Of a stretch of 64,000 nt of DNA, positions 51,241 to 59,616 are shown in pieces. The first letter of the stretch is position 1. Each line of letters starts with the position of its first letter. A model generated the notes under the pieces. The model ran no database searches. It saw only the letters and a list, made by a program, of their open reading frames with translations, and was not told the origin of the DNA. This DNA comes from Amycolatopsis sp. GM8 (GTDB lineage: Bacteria; Actinomycetota; Actinomycetes; Mycobacteriales; Pseudonocardiaceae), in NCBI RefSeq assembly GCF_021653975.1, contig NZ_JAJKFK010000003.1:62001-126000 (forward strand). The letters are read 5' to 3'. The position numbers and the translations under genes are program-made.

Positions 51241-51654
51241 CTATTCCTCGAGCGTGATCTCCCGTCCGTGCACCAGCAGCGCGTAGATGATCAGCACGTC
51301 CAGCACGATCACGATGATCGACCAGAACGGGTAGGCGGGGATGAACACGAGATGCACCAGGGCACTCGCCGCCGCGATGACGGCCGCGGCCGCCTGCGCC
51401 ACCGCCCGCCCGGACAGCACGCCGATACCGACCACGAACGCGAGGATCCCGAGCCCGAGATGCAACCAGCCCCACACGGTGTAGCTGACGTTGATCGCCA
51501 TCCCGGACGGGCCCACCGCGTAGTAGTTGTCATCGAGCAGCGCGACCAGGCCGTCGACCGCGTGGAACAGGCCCAGCAGCACCAGCATGATGCCGCCGAA
51601 ACTGACCCAGCCGGTCCAGCCCGTCGGATGCGCTTTCGCCTGACTGTCGCTCAT
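51241..51654 (-). CDS. DUF7144-like four-TM membrane protein (paralogue)
   Basis: A 137-residue paralogue of the preceding protein: WTGWVSFGGIMLVLLGLFHAVDGLVALLDDNYYAVGP, GWLHLGLGILAFVVGIGVLSG, AAAAVIAAASALVHLVFIPAYPFWSIIVIVLDVLIIYALLVHGREI. ATG 51654 (MSDSQAK) lacks a clear ribosome site and an in-frame start further upstream is possible. It lies 74 bp upstream of its paralogue on the same strand and is divergent from the DUF1269 gene. Confidence 0.75.
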   Translation of the reverse strand: MSDSQAKAHPTGWTGWVSFGGIMLVLLGLFHAVDGLVALLDDNYYAVGPSGMAINVSYTVWGWLHLGLGILAFVVGIGVLSGRAVAQAAAAVIAAASALVHLVFIPAYPFWSIIVIVLDVLIIYALLVHGREITLEE

Positions 51655-51770
51655 CACGTGCACACCGTCACGCCGGGCCGGTCCGGCGTCCTCACACGTC
51701 GCGGGTGATGGCATCGGCGCGCCGCGGCCGGAGAGTGCGGGCGAATCCCCAAAAACGAGGAGGCTGAGGC

Positions 51771-52277
51771 ATGGGCACCTTGACGGTGTGGAAGTTCGAC
51801 TCGGCGGGCGGGGCGGAGCAAGCGCTCGGCCTGCTCACGAGGCTGCAGAAGGAACAGCTCATCAAGGTCAGCGACGCCGCGTACGTCACCTGGCCGGAAG
51901 GCAGGAAGAAGCCCAAGACGAAGGAGCTCGGCAAGCTCACCGGCACCGGCGCGCTCGGCGGCACCTTCTGGGGCTTCCTGTTCGGGTTGATCTTCTTCAT
52001 CCCGCTGCTGGGCATGGCCGTCGGCGCGGCGGTCGGGGCACTCGCCGGTTCGATGGCGCACGGCGGGATCGACGAGGACTTCATTCGCAGCGTGCGCGCG
52101 CATGTCGTCCCCGGCACGTCGGCGCTGTTCGTGATGACCACCGAGGCCGTGGCCGACCGGGTGCTGGAGCCGTTCAAGCAGACCGGCGCCACGCTCATCA
52201 CGACCAACCTGTCCCGCGAGCAGGAAGACCGGCTGCGCGAGGCGTTTTCCGAAGAGACCGAGGCACACACCGTCTGA
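51771..52277 (+). CDS. DUF1269 family membrane-associated protein
   Basis: A 168-residue DUF1269 protein: TLTVWKFDSAGGAEQALGLLTRLQKEQLIKVSDAAYVTW, a glycine-rich hydrophobic middle (GALGGTFWGFLFGLIFFIPLLGMAVGAAVGALAG) and GTSALFVMTTEAVADRVLEPFKQTGATLITTNLS. The ends resemble a ferredoxin-like fold and the centre a membrane hairpin. The first ATG follows GAGGAGG. It is convergent with the diacylglycerol-kinase-like gene. Found often in stress-related loci; function unknown. Confidence 0.85.
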   Translation: MGTLTVWKFDSAGGAEQALGLLTRLQKEQLIKVSDAAYVTWPEGRKKPKTKELGKLTGTGALGGTFWGFLFGLIFFIPLLGMAVGAAVGALAGSMAHGGIDEDFIRSVRAHVVPGTSALFVMTTEAVADRVLEPFKQTGATLITTNLSREQEDRLREAFSEETEAHTV

Positions 52278-52284
52278 ACCGCCG

Positions 52285-53643
52285 TCACGCGACCCGCTGC
52301 TTCCGGGCCGGCCGCCCGGCCAGCACCAGGAGCAGCGCGGTCGCGACGGCCTTCGGTCCGGTGGGCGAAACCGCCGCCGGTGAGGCGCCGGGCGTGCCGC
52401 GCGGCACGCGGACCCGTAACGCGCCGGGCAGGCAGTGGAACCGTAGTGGCGGCGGCAGCCGCAGGGCTTCGCCGTCGACGCCGACCTCGACCAGCGGGCG
52501 ATCCGACTCGACCACGAAATCCCGCGCGAGCCAGGACTGGTAGCCGGGGAAGCGGGACAGCCGCCCGGTCATCTCGGCAGAAACGAGGGCCGGCACGTCC
52601 CGGGCCCGGTCGACCGTGACCGTCACGATGCCCAGCTCGCCCGAGTCGAGCCGCTCGCGGGTGCCGAACCCGGCGAGGTGATCGAGCCGGTAGGCGCCGT
52701 TGGAGACCAGCAGGACGTCGGCGGAGCCCCGCGGCGTGCCGTCCTGGGCGGTGAACCGCAGGTCCGGGCGTTCGGCCTGCGGCCCGAGCAGGTCGGGCAG
52801 CTGCTGCGCGACCGTCGCCGCCTTGGCTTCCCGGTACTGGGGCGACTGCACCACGGTGGCGTAGACGCCGAGCGACGCGTTGTTCACGAACACCCGATCG
52901 CCCAGCTTCGCCAGGTCGACGCGGCGCTCGACGGCCTGCCCGAAGGCGTCCAGCGCGACGACGACCTTCTCGCGATCGAGCCCGAGGTCGAGCGCGAAGT
53001 GGTTGCGGGTGCCGGCGGGCACGCAGACGAACGCGATGCCGTGCCGCGAAGCCACATCGGCGACGATGGCCTGCGACCCGTCTCCCCCGGCCATGCCCAG
53101 CACATCGGCGCCGCCCGCGACCGCGCCCTCGGCCAGCTCGCGGAGATCGTCGTCGGTGGACAGCTCGACCGGGATCACACCGCGCGTCCTGGCCTCGTCC
53201 GCGAGATGGAACCGCTCGACCTTGCCGCCGCCGGACCAGGGGTTCATCAGCAGCACCCCGCGCCGGGCGGGCCGGACGTCACGGGTGTCCGCGGGACCGG
53301 TGAGGTCGGACCCCAGCGCGACCCGCGCCGCCCAGGCCGCCAGCGCGCAGAGAACCGCCAGCACCACGAACAACAGGTAGGTCCGCAAACCGGGCAAGGC
53401 GAAGGTGCCCGCGATCGCGAGCACGGCCAGGACGATCGCGAGCACGCGGCGGATTCCCTTGCTCACCAGAGCGGCCCACGCCGCGCCGAGCACGACCGCC
53501 GTCAGCAGCACCGCGGCGATGACCTGCAGGGGACTACGCACGAGCGCGGCGATACCCACCGCGAACGCGGCGGCGGCCGAAACCAGCGCGACGGCGGCCA
53601 GTACCCGGCGGCCGGCCGAGGGCCGGGTGGTGTGTTCGGTCAT
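52285..53643 (-). CDS. Diacylglycerol kinase-like lipid kinase with N-terminal membrane domain
   Basis: A 452-residue protein. Residues 10-112 form about four membrane helices; then the DAGK/LCB5 catalytic domain: GVLLMNPWSGGGKVERFHLADEA, MAGGDGSQAIVADVA (the GGDGS nucleotide motif), CVPAGTRNHFALDLGL and FVNNASLGVYATVV. The C-terminal beta domain reads VEVGVDGEALRLPPPLRF. It phosphorylates a lipid such as diacylglycerol, probably at the membrane. Seven bases separate its stop from the convergent DUF1269 stop. Confidence 0.87.
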   Translation of the reverse strand: MTEHTTRPSAGRRVLAAVALVSAAAAFAVGIAALVRSPLQVIAAVLLTAVVLGAAWAALVSKGIRRVLAIVLAVLAIAGTFALPGLRTYLLFVVLAVLCALAAWAARVALGSDLTGPADTRDVRPARRGVLLMNPWSGGGKVERFHLADEARTRGVIPVELSTDDDLRELAEGAVAGGADVLGMAGGDGSQAIVADVASRHGIAFVCVPAGTRNHFALDLGLDREKVVVALDAFGQAVERRVDLAKLGDRVFVNNASLGVYATVVQSPQYREAKAATVAQQLPDLLGPQAERPDLRFTAQDGTPRGSADVLLVSNGAYRLDHLAGFGTRERLDSGELGIVTVTVDRARDVPALVSAEMTGRLSRFPGYQSWLARDFVVESDRPLVEVGVDGEALRLPPPLRFHCLPGALRVRVPRGTPGASPAAVSPTGPKAVATALLLVLAGRPARKQRVA

Positions 53644-53729
53644 GGCGGCGCCTCCTCGCGGTCAGCGTCGGCGGCGCCCGGTGCCGCGGCTTCGCCCGGC
53701 CGGGATGAACTGAAGAACACCTGCGGCGG

Positions 53730-54218
53730 GTGAGGACCGCCGGTGCCGGGCGCGGCATCGTCACCGGAATGGTCCCCCCGGAGCCACGTCAGACCGCGCT
53801 CGCGGCCGCCGACGCCGCGCTCGGCGCGGCGACGACCGTCGCCGGGATCTGCCTGCGGACCGCGGCGCCGGTCGTGAACCTGGTGCCGCGCCCCGAAAAC
53901 TGGCCCGCTCCGCTGCGCCGGCTCGCCGAGCGCGGCGCCCGGGACCGGCAGGCGGCGATGCGCGTTTTCGGTGCGGTGGCGCCGGTTGCGGTGATGGACG
54001 TGCTGGATCGGCTGGATCTGGCCGGCATCGTGCGGGACGTGATCGACGAGATCGGCCTGCCGGAACTGATCCGGGTCTCGACGGGGTCGGTCGCCGGTGA
54101 CGCGGTGCGCGACGCCCGGCTCCGGCTGATGGCGGCCGACGACACGGTGGGGCGCTGGACGGGCACGGTGCTGCGCCCGCGAAGGGCGGCGGACGAGCGT
54201 GGGAAGCGGGCTCGCTGA
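53730..54218 (+). CDS. Hypothetical protein
   Basis: Up to 162 residues; starts GTG 53730 and ATG 53769 are both possible, neither with a good ribosome site. The sequence is helical and amphipathic: TALAAADAALGAATTVAGICLRTAAPVVNLVPRPENWPAPLRRLAERG and MDVLDRLDLAGIVRDVIDEIGLPELIRVSTGSVAGDAVRDARLRLMAADDTVGRWTG. I do not recognise a named domain; similar proteins precede RDD genes in actinomycetes. It overlaps the RDD gene by 20 bp, so they form an operon with the lipoprotein behind. Confidence 0.6.
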   Translation: MRTAGAGRGIVTGMVPPEPRQTALAAADAALGAATTVAGICLRTAAPVVNLVPRPENWPAPLRRLAERGARDRQAAMRVFGAVAPVAVMDVLDRLDLAGIVRDVIDEIGLPELIRVSTGSVAGDAVRDARLRLMAADDTVGRWTGTVLRPRRAADERGKRAR

Positions 54219-54759
54219 CCCGCCGCAGTGGGAGAGCCCGCTCCCTCGCGAGGCCAGGACACACCAGGGCCGCCACGCCGGGATCGTCAGCCGGACGGTC
54301 GCCGTCGTTGTCGACGTCGTGGTGCTGGCGGTGATTCTGGCCGGCCTCTACCTCGGCGCCACCGGCGTGGTGTTCGTGCTGGACCCGGTCGGGTTCCGGT
54401 TCCCCGCCCCGCCGCGGGCGGTGCTCCTCGGGACGGGTCTCGGCGTGGCGGTCTGCTATTTCGCGCTCTGCTGGGCGGTCACCGGCCGGACCGCCGGCGG
54501 CCAGCTGTTCGGCGTGCGCGTGCTCGACCGGCGTGGCCGGCCGCCGCGGTGGGCGCCCGCGCTGCTGCGTGCCGTGGCGTGCGTCTTCTTCCCGGCGGGG
54601 CTGCTCTGGGCCATCGGGCCGAAGCGCAGGTCGCTGCAGGACATAGTGCTGCGCACAGCCGTGGTCTACGACTGGCAGGCCAGCTCACCCGAACCGCGTG
54701 AGGCTCGCGGGACCGGCCCGCGCGACCGTGGTGAGGTTTCCGGCGGAGAGGGACGATGA
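54199..54759 (+). CDS. RDD family membrane protein
   Basis: A 186-residue RDD protein with three to four membrane helices: GIVSRTVAVVVDVVVLAVILAGLYLG (with the Arg and the two Asp positions of the family), RAVLLGTGLGVAVCYFALCWAVTGRTAGGQLFGVRVLDRRGRPP and ALLRAVACVFFPAGLLWAIGPKRRSLQDIVLRTAVVYDW. GTG 54199 overlaps the preceding gene, and its stop overlaps the next start (ATGA). Proposed roles in the family include ion exchange; none is shown here. Confidence 0.85.
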   Translation: MGSGLADPPQWESPLPREARTHQGRHAGIVSRTVAVVVDVVVLAVILAGLYLGATGVVFVLDPVGFRFPAPPRAVLLGTGLGVAVCYFALCWAVTGRTAGGQLFGVRVLDRRGRPPRWAPALLRAVACVFFPAGLLWAIGPKRRSLQDIVLRTAVVYDWQASSPEPREARGTGPRDRGEVSGGEGR

Positions 54760-55235
54760 TGACCACACCGCGAATCCTGTCCGGCACCGCGGCGCTCGCC
54801 GTCGCGGCGATCGTGGCCGCCGGCTGCTCGTCCGGCGGCAACACCCCGAGCACGCCCGGCCCCCCGCCGCCGGCCAGCCCGTCGCCGACCAGCCCGGCCA
54901 CGACCTCCAAACAGGTCAGCCCCGAGTGCGCCAGCCTCGTTTCCGATGGCCAGGCGCTGGTGACCGTGGTGACCCAGTTCATCGGCGGCCAGGCGACCGG
55001 TGACCAGGTGCGGACGGCGGCGAGCGACCTGTCCGATTCGATCGACTCGGCCCGCGAGGCGGCCGGCGCGCAGGCGGGCGTTCAGCTCGACGCCGCCGAG
55101 GCCGCGCTGCAGCAGCTGCAGACCGCGCTGACCGCGCGGCCCCCGGACGTCGCGAGCATGCGGGCCGCGGCGAACGCGGCGCTAACCGCCCTGCGTGGCG
55201 CCGTCACCGTCTGCCAGAGCACCACTCCCGGCTGA
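54756..55235 (+). CDS. Lipoprotein with helical domain
   Basis: A 159-residue lipoprotein: signal ILSGTAALAVAAIVAAGC with lipobox VAAGC, a Ser/Pro-rich linker (SSGGNTPSTPGPPPPASPSPTSP), then a helical domain with two cysteines (SPECASLVSDGQALVTVVTQFIGG ... LRGAVTVCQS). The start overlaps the RDD stop. Its last 54 bases overlap the 3' end of the convergent membrane-protein gene. Function unknown. Confidence 0.75.
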   Translation: MMTTPRILSGTAALAVAAIVAAGCSSGGNTPSTPGPPPPASPSPTSPATTSKQVSPECASLVSDGQALVTVVTQFIGGQATGDQVRTAASDLSDSIDSAREAAGAQAGVQLDAAEAALQQLQTALTARPPDVASMRAAANAALTALRGAVTVCQSTTPG

Positions 55236-56528
55236 CGGCGGGTGCTCCTCGGGTGGCCGGGCCAGGAACTGGACCACCGCGAGGCAGAACAGCAGCACCA
55301 GCGCGATGATGAGCACCGCGATGCCGCTCGGCTGGCTCAGGAACAGGAACACCAGCACGGCGATCGCGAGCAGCGCGACCCGCAGCAGGGTGCGGTGGGC
55401 GTAGACCCAGGCGCCGACGGGCCCGGACTGCGGGGCGGCGCGGCGCAGCCGCGCGATCCCGTTCACGGTGCCCCGGCGGATGGCGACGGCGGTGACCGAC
55501 GGCCCGGCGAGGAACGCGCCGAGCGCGACCACGATGCCCACGGCGAAGATCGTCCGCAGCCCGATGCGCAGGTACCGCACGAAGATGTCGTACGCGTCCG
55601 AGGTCGCGATCGTCGCTCTCGGCGGCACCGCCCCGATCAGCACGCTGCGCACGATGAGCAGCGCGCCCGCGACGACGAGCATCGACAGCGCGATGCCCAA
55701 TGCGGCGCCGATCAGCGCGCGCCGGTGCCGCCTGGCGAGGTAGATCCCCAGTGCCAGCAGCACGAGCATGACCCACGGCAGCCAGGTCGCGACGGTGTCC
55801 AGCAGCGAGTACGCGTTCTGCGCCCGTTCCAGCTGGGTGGCGTTGGCGATCGCGATCGTCGGATGGACGTCGGGCACCCGCGCCGCCAGGCCGAACCCGT
55901 TGGCCACGAGCTGTTGCTTGGCCGCGTTGACGAACGGGCCGAGGTCGAGCATCACCTGGCCATTGGAGACCGTCACGGCCTGGCTGTTGCCGGAGAGCAC
56001 CTGGTCCATCTGACCGTGCACGGTCCGGATCGTCTGGTCCCACAGCTGGGCGACGGCCGGGCTGGCGACGATGCCGGCGACCCGGTCGTGCACGAAGTTC
56101 TGCACGCTGGAGGTCAGCGGGCCGGTGAGGCCCTGCAACGCGTCGGTGACACGGGGCGGCACTCCTTGCGCGGACAACGCCTGCACGCCTTCGGTGGCCA
56201 ATGCCTGGACGTCGACATAGCCGAAGATCGTGTCGCTGACCCGATCCGTCACCGCCGCCTGGATCGACGGCTCCCGGATGAGCGGGCTCGCCGTCGCGAC
56301 GAACCGGTCGGTGTCGGCGACCTGGTTGTGCACCCAGACGGTCAGCAGTGACAACGGCGCGAGCACACAGCCGAGCGTGATCAGCACCGCGGCTCCGAAG
56401 GACTTCCAGGAGAATCCGCGCCGGCGCGGGGCCTCGCGCAGCGTCCGCACCTCGGCGCGGAGCCGGGTCAGCTCGGCTCGCTCGCCGGCGGTCAACGGGG
56501 CGGTGCTCTCCTCGACCGTGTCCGACAT
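55182..56528 (-). CDS. Large membrane protein of unknown function
   Basis: A 448-residue protein: an N-terminal coiled-coil stretch (LTAGERAELTRLRAEVRTLREAP), one helix (SFGAAVLITLGCVLAPLSLLTVWV), a large extracytoplasmic domain beginning NQVADTDRFVATASPLIREPSIQAAVTDRVSD, then about five more helices. This layout is common in actinomycetes; the outer domain is all-helical and lacks catalytic motifs. ATG 56528 is supported by sequence pattern; the longer frame to 56720 crosses the next gene. It lies 16 bp behind the 77-residue gene. Confidence 0.75.
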   Translation of the reverse strand: MSDTVEESTAPLTAGERAELTRLRAEVRTLREAPRRRGFSWKSFGAAVLITLGCVLAPLSLLTVWVHNQVADTDRFVATASPLIREPSIQAAVTDRVSDTIFGYVDVQALATEGVQALSAQGVPPRVTDALQGLTGPLTSSVQNFVHDRVAGIVASPAVAQLWDQTIRTVHGQMDQVLSGNSQAVTVSNGQVMLDLGPFVNAAKQQLVANGFGLAARVPDVHPTIAIANATQLERAQNAYSLLDTVATWLPWVMLVLLALGIYLARRHRRALIGAALGIALSMLVVAGALLIVRSVLIGAVPPRATIATSDAYDIFVRYLRIGLRTIFAVGIVVALGAFLAGPSVTAVAIRRGTVNGIARLRRAAPQSGPVGAWVYAHRTLLRVALLAIAVLVFLFLSQPSGIAVLIIALVLLFCLAVVQFLARPPEEHPPSAGSGALADGDGATQGG

Positions 56529-56544
56529 GGTGCGCCTCCGCGGT

Positions 56545-56778
56545 TCACTCGGGTCTTTCGGGCAGCGCGGGAATCCGGTGCATCGAAACCACTCGCAGGC
56601 CGAGATTGTCCAAAAGTGCCAGTATTCCGCGAAGTTGTGCCTGGTCGGCCACCTGGCCGTAGATGAGGGTCTCCGGTGTGGCCTGTTCCACCTGCACGTC
56701 GCCGAGCTCACCAACGGCATCGCGCAGCGGCTTGGAAAGGCGCCCGCGTACCCGGAATTCGTAGTTCGCGCCGGTCAT
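56545..56778 (-). CDS. Small conserved-type protein (77 residues)
   Basis: ATG 56778 (MTGANYEFRVRGRLSKPLRDAV) is preceded by GGAGTGAGG. The 77-residue product, with a beta-alpha-beta pattern (YEFRVRG ... LIYGQVADQAQLRGILALLDNLGLRVVSMHRIP), looks like a small ACT-like or ferredoxin-like sensor fold, similar to short proteins next to membrane genes in related genomes. It probably forms an operon with the large membrane protein downstream and is divergent from the LuxR ATPase. Confidence 0.65.
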   Translation of the reverse strand: MTGANYEFRVRGRLSKPLRDAVGELGDVQVEQATPETLIYGQVADQAQLRGILALLDNLGLRVVSMHRIPALPERPE

Positions 56779-56809
56779 TTCCTCACTCCAGAGACGATCG
56801 ATCGAAACT

Positions 56810-56827
56810 CCACAGTGGCAGCTGTGG
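56810..56827. promoter_or_regulatory. Inverted repeat in divergent promoter
   Basis: CCACAG-TGGCAG-CTGTGG is a perfect dyad with six-base arms between the divergent 77-residue gene and the first LuxR ATPase gene. It is a candidate operator; the regulator is unknown. Confidence 0.35.
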
Positions 56828-56921
56828 CGAGCATTTCCTCGCCCCCGCGGGGTGAGATGGTGTCCTCCGGTGGCTGCGCGAGGAGAAAGCCCGCAGAATG
56901 AAAGGAAAGGCGGGAGGTTCG

Positions 56922-59552
56922 ATGGGGCTGTCCGGCACTTCCGGTACCCGCAGGCGAGTGCCCACCACGAAGCTGGCGGCACCGGAACCTCCGCCGTACC
57001 TCGTTTCCCGCCCCCGCCTACTGTCCACATTAGACACCTCGGCCGAGCGGCCGGTCACGGTGGTGAGCGCGCCGGCCGGGTTCGGCAAGACGCTGCTGCT
57101 CGCCGACTGGCTGGCGCACGGCAACCATCACGGGCGCGCGGTCTGGGTCGTGGTCGACGGGTACGACAACGACGAGCGGTACTTCTGGTCCGCACTGCTG
57201 GACGCGCTGAGCGCGCATCCGGCCATGACGCAGGGCGCCGCATTGACCGCGCTGGCCGTGCCCGAGAGTCCCAGTGAGGATCCCGCGTTCCTCGCGTCGG
57301 TGGTCGACATCCTCGACGAGCAGCGGGAACCCATGGTGCTGGTCCTCGACGACCTCGACGAGCTGACCGAACCCGGGCCGTGGCACGGCCTGCACCAGCT
57401 GGTGCGGCACCGGCCAGCGGGGCTGCGGCTGGTGCTGTCGGGCCGCCGCGCCCCGCCGCTGTCGCTGGCCCGGTTCCGGCTCGCCGACGAGCTGACCGAG
57501 CTGCGCGCCGACGACCTCCGGTTCACCGCGGCGGAAGCCGAAGCGATGTTCGCGGCCTCCGGGGTGACCGTCCCGCCGAGCCTGCTCGACCGCGTGACCG
57601 AGGCGTCCCAGGGCTGGGCGGTAGGCCTGCGGCTCGCGGCGGAGGCGGCGGGCCGCGACGACGGGATCGAGCGGTTCCTCGCCGGGCAGGACCGCACGCT
57701 GCAGGAATACCTGGCCGACGAGGTGCTCTCCCCGCTCCCCGTGAGCACGCGGGAGTTCCTGCAGGCGATCAGTGTGTGCCGGTCGCTGACCCCGGAGCTG
57801 GCCAGGGCGCTGTCCGGCCGGGAGGACGCCGCGGCCCTGCTGCGTGAGCTCAGCGAACAGGCCATGCTGCTGAGCCCTGCCGCGGAGGGTGAGTCGCGCC
57901 TGTCGCCGCTGGTGCGCAGCTACCTGCTGGCCGACCTCGTCCGGCGGGATCCGGCGCGCCTGTCCCGGCTGCACCTGCTGGCCTCGAACCACTTCGCCGG
58001 GCAGGACCGCCCCGTCGGCGCGCTCGTGCAGGCCGTCCGCGCGGGTGAGCAGGCACGGATCGCCGAGCTCTTGGCACGGTACGCGGCGCGGCTGTTCGTC
58101 TCGGGCGCGCACCAGGTCCTCCGCTACGCCCTCGACGCACTCGACGACCCGACCGTGGACCCGCTGTTCACCCTCGTGCTGGCCGCGCTGAACCTCGAAC
58201 GCGGCGAGAGCGCCGCCGCCGACCTGCAGCTGGGCCGGGTCCACGCGCGCTGGCCGCTACGGCCGCCGGCGGTGCTGACCGTCCTGCGTGACGTCACGCT
58301 CGCCCGCCGGGCCCAGCTGTCCCGGGACCAGCACGAACTGACCCAGGCCGGGGCGCGGATCGACCTGACGCTGGCCGAGGACACCGGTCTCGAGCTGCTC
58401 GCGGCGGTCCAGCGGGAGAGCGCGCTGCTGAGCGAGCAGGCCCTCCCCCAGGCCCGCCGGCGGATCGGTGCGGTGCTCGTGTCCGCGCGGCGCCAAGGGC
58501 AGGACCACGTCACGACGCGGTGCCTGACCACGCTCGGGCAGATCGCCGAGCGGTGCGGCGACTACCGGGCGATGGCCGGGTTCGCCCGCGCCGTCGCCGA
58601 CCGGAACCGGGCACCGGGCCGGCGCGGCACGGTCGATGGCGCGGCCACTTCGGTTTTGCTGGCATACCACGCTTTCCTGCGCGCCGACCTGCCCGCGTGC
58701 ATCGAGCTGGTGCCCGGGGACGGGTCCGCGCGGCAACCGGGCGCCGGCCCCGCGGCGGCGGTGCTGGCGGGCGCGGCCGAGTTCGAACTCGGCCGGTGGC
58801 GCAGCGGGCTGCGGCGGATGGACGAGGTGCGGGCGTCGCTGACCGGCCGCGCGCCGGCCGAGGATGTGGCGCTGTGCGCGGTGCTCGAACAGCGCGCCGC
58901 GCTGCTGCTCGGCGCGGGTGAGCGGGCCAGGGAGGTACTGCACTGGGCCCAGGAAATGGGCGTGGAGCGCGCGGAACTGCTGCTCCTGCGGGCGCGGGCG
59001 CAGCTGGCGCTGGGCCGCAACGATCTGGCGGCCACGATGGCCGGTTCCCTGTTCGAAGGCGACGTCCCGGCGACGTTGTCGTGGACGGCCATCGAGGCGG
59101 CCGTGGTGGCCGTGGTGGCCATGCTGGGCACCGGCGAACGGGCGCGCGCACACCGGATGCTGGCGCAGGCGCTGTCCTGGAGCGAGGGATCCGGCGTGTG
59201 GTTCCCGCTGGTGTGCGCCCCGGCGCAGGTCGCCGACGAGCTCACCGCCCAATTGGGCAGGCTGGGTAAGCGCGATCGCTTCACGGTCCGGCTGCTGCAG
59301 CGGCGGCGGTCGCTCGACCCGCCGCCGTTGCCCGCGCCGCTGACCGACCGCGAGCAGAGTGTGCTGCGCCTGCTGCCGACCCTGCGCTCCATCGACGAGA
59401 TCGCCGAGGACCTGACCGTTTCGCCGAACACCGTCAAGACACATGTGCGCGGGATCTACGCGAAACTGTCCGTGCGGCGGCGCCGGGACGCGGTCGCGGT
59501 CGCGATGCGCCGAGGCCTGCTGGACGCCGAGAACGGTGACAGCACGGGATAA
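56922..59552 (+). CDS. MalT-like LuxR-family ATPase regulator
   Basis: An 876-residue STAND-type regulator. N-terminal P-loop ATPase: VVSAPAGFGKTLLLADWLAHG (Walker A) and PMVLVLDDLDELTEPGPW (Walker B), then a winged-helix and helical repeat region, and at the C-terminus a LuxR helix-turn-helix (LTDREQSVLRLLPTLRSIDEIAEDLTVSPNTVKTHVRGIYAKLSV). ATG 56922 has GGGAGG four bases upstream; ATG 56898 with AGGAG twelve bases away is less likely. Such proteins activate genes on ligand and ATP binding. No biosynthetic cluster lies here, so its targets are unknown. Confidence 0.88.
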   Translation: MGLSGTSGTRRRVPTTKLAAPEPPPYLVSRPRLLSTLDTSAERPVTVVSAPAGFGKTLLLADWLAHGNHHGRAVWVVVDGYDNDERYFWSALLDALSAHPAMTQGAALTALAVPESPSEDPAFLASVVDILDEQREPMVLVLDDLDELTEPGPWHGLHQLVRHRPAGLRLVLSGRRAPPLSLARFRLADELTELRADDLRFTAAEAEAMFAASGVTVPPSLLDRVTEASQGWAVGLRLAAEAAGRDDGIERFLAGQDRTLQEYLADEVLSPLPVSTREFLQAISVCRSLTPELARALSGREDAAALLRELSEQAMLLSPAAEGESRLSPLVRSYLLADLVRRDPARLSRLHLLASNHFAGQDRPVGALVQAVRAGEQARIAELLARYAARLFVSGAHQVLRYALDALDDPTVDPLFTLVLAALNLERGESAAADLQLGRVHARWPLRPPAVLTVLRDVTLARRAQLSRDQHELTQAGARIDLTLAEDTGLELLAAVQRESALLSEQALPQARRRIGAVLVSARRQGQDHVTTRCLTTLGQIAERCGDYRAMAGFARAVADRNRAPGRRGTVDGAATSVLLAYHAFLRADLPACIELVPGDGSARQPGAGPAAAVLAGAAEFELGRWRSGLRRMDEVRASLTGRAPAEDVALCAVLEQRAALLLGAGERAREVLHWAQEMGVERAELLLLRARAQLALGRNDLAATMAGSLFEGDVPATLSWTAIEAAVVAVVAMLGTGERARAHRMLAQALSWSEGSGVWFPLVCAPAQVADELTAQLGRLGKRDRFTVRLLQRRRSLDPPPLPAPLTDREQSVLRLLPTLRSIDEIAEDLTVSPNTVKTHVRGIYAKLSVRRRRDAVAVAMRRGLLDAENGDSTG

Positions 59553-59564
59553 CGACACGCTGAG

Positions 59565-59583
59565 TAGGGGCCCTTCGCCCCTA
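59565..59583. promoter_or_regulatory. Hairpin or operator between tandem LuxR ATPase genes
   Basis: TAGGGGC-CCTTC-GCCCCTA is a perfect seven-base inverted repeat, 12 bp after the first ATPase stop and 34 bp before the second start. It could be a weak terminator. Its sequence also resembles the reverse strand of the DosR-like element at 26351 (GGGCCCTTCGGCCCC), so an operator role is possible. Confidence 0.4.
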
Positions 59584-59616
59584 GGAGAGCGCGGCCCGGC
59601 TCAATAGTTTGCCTAA

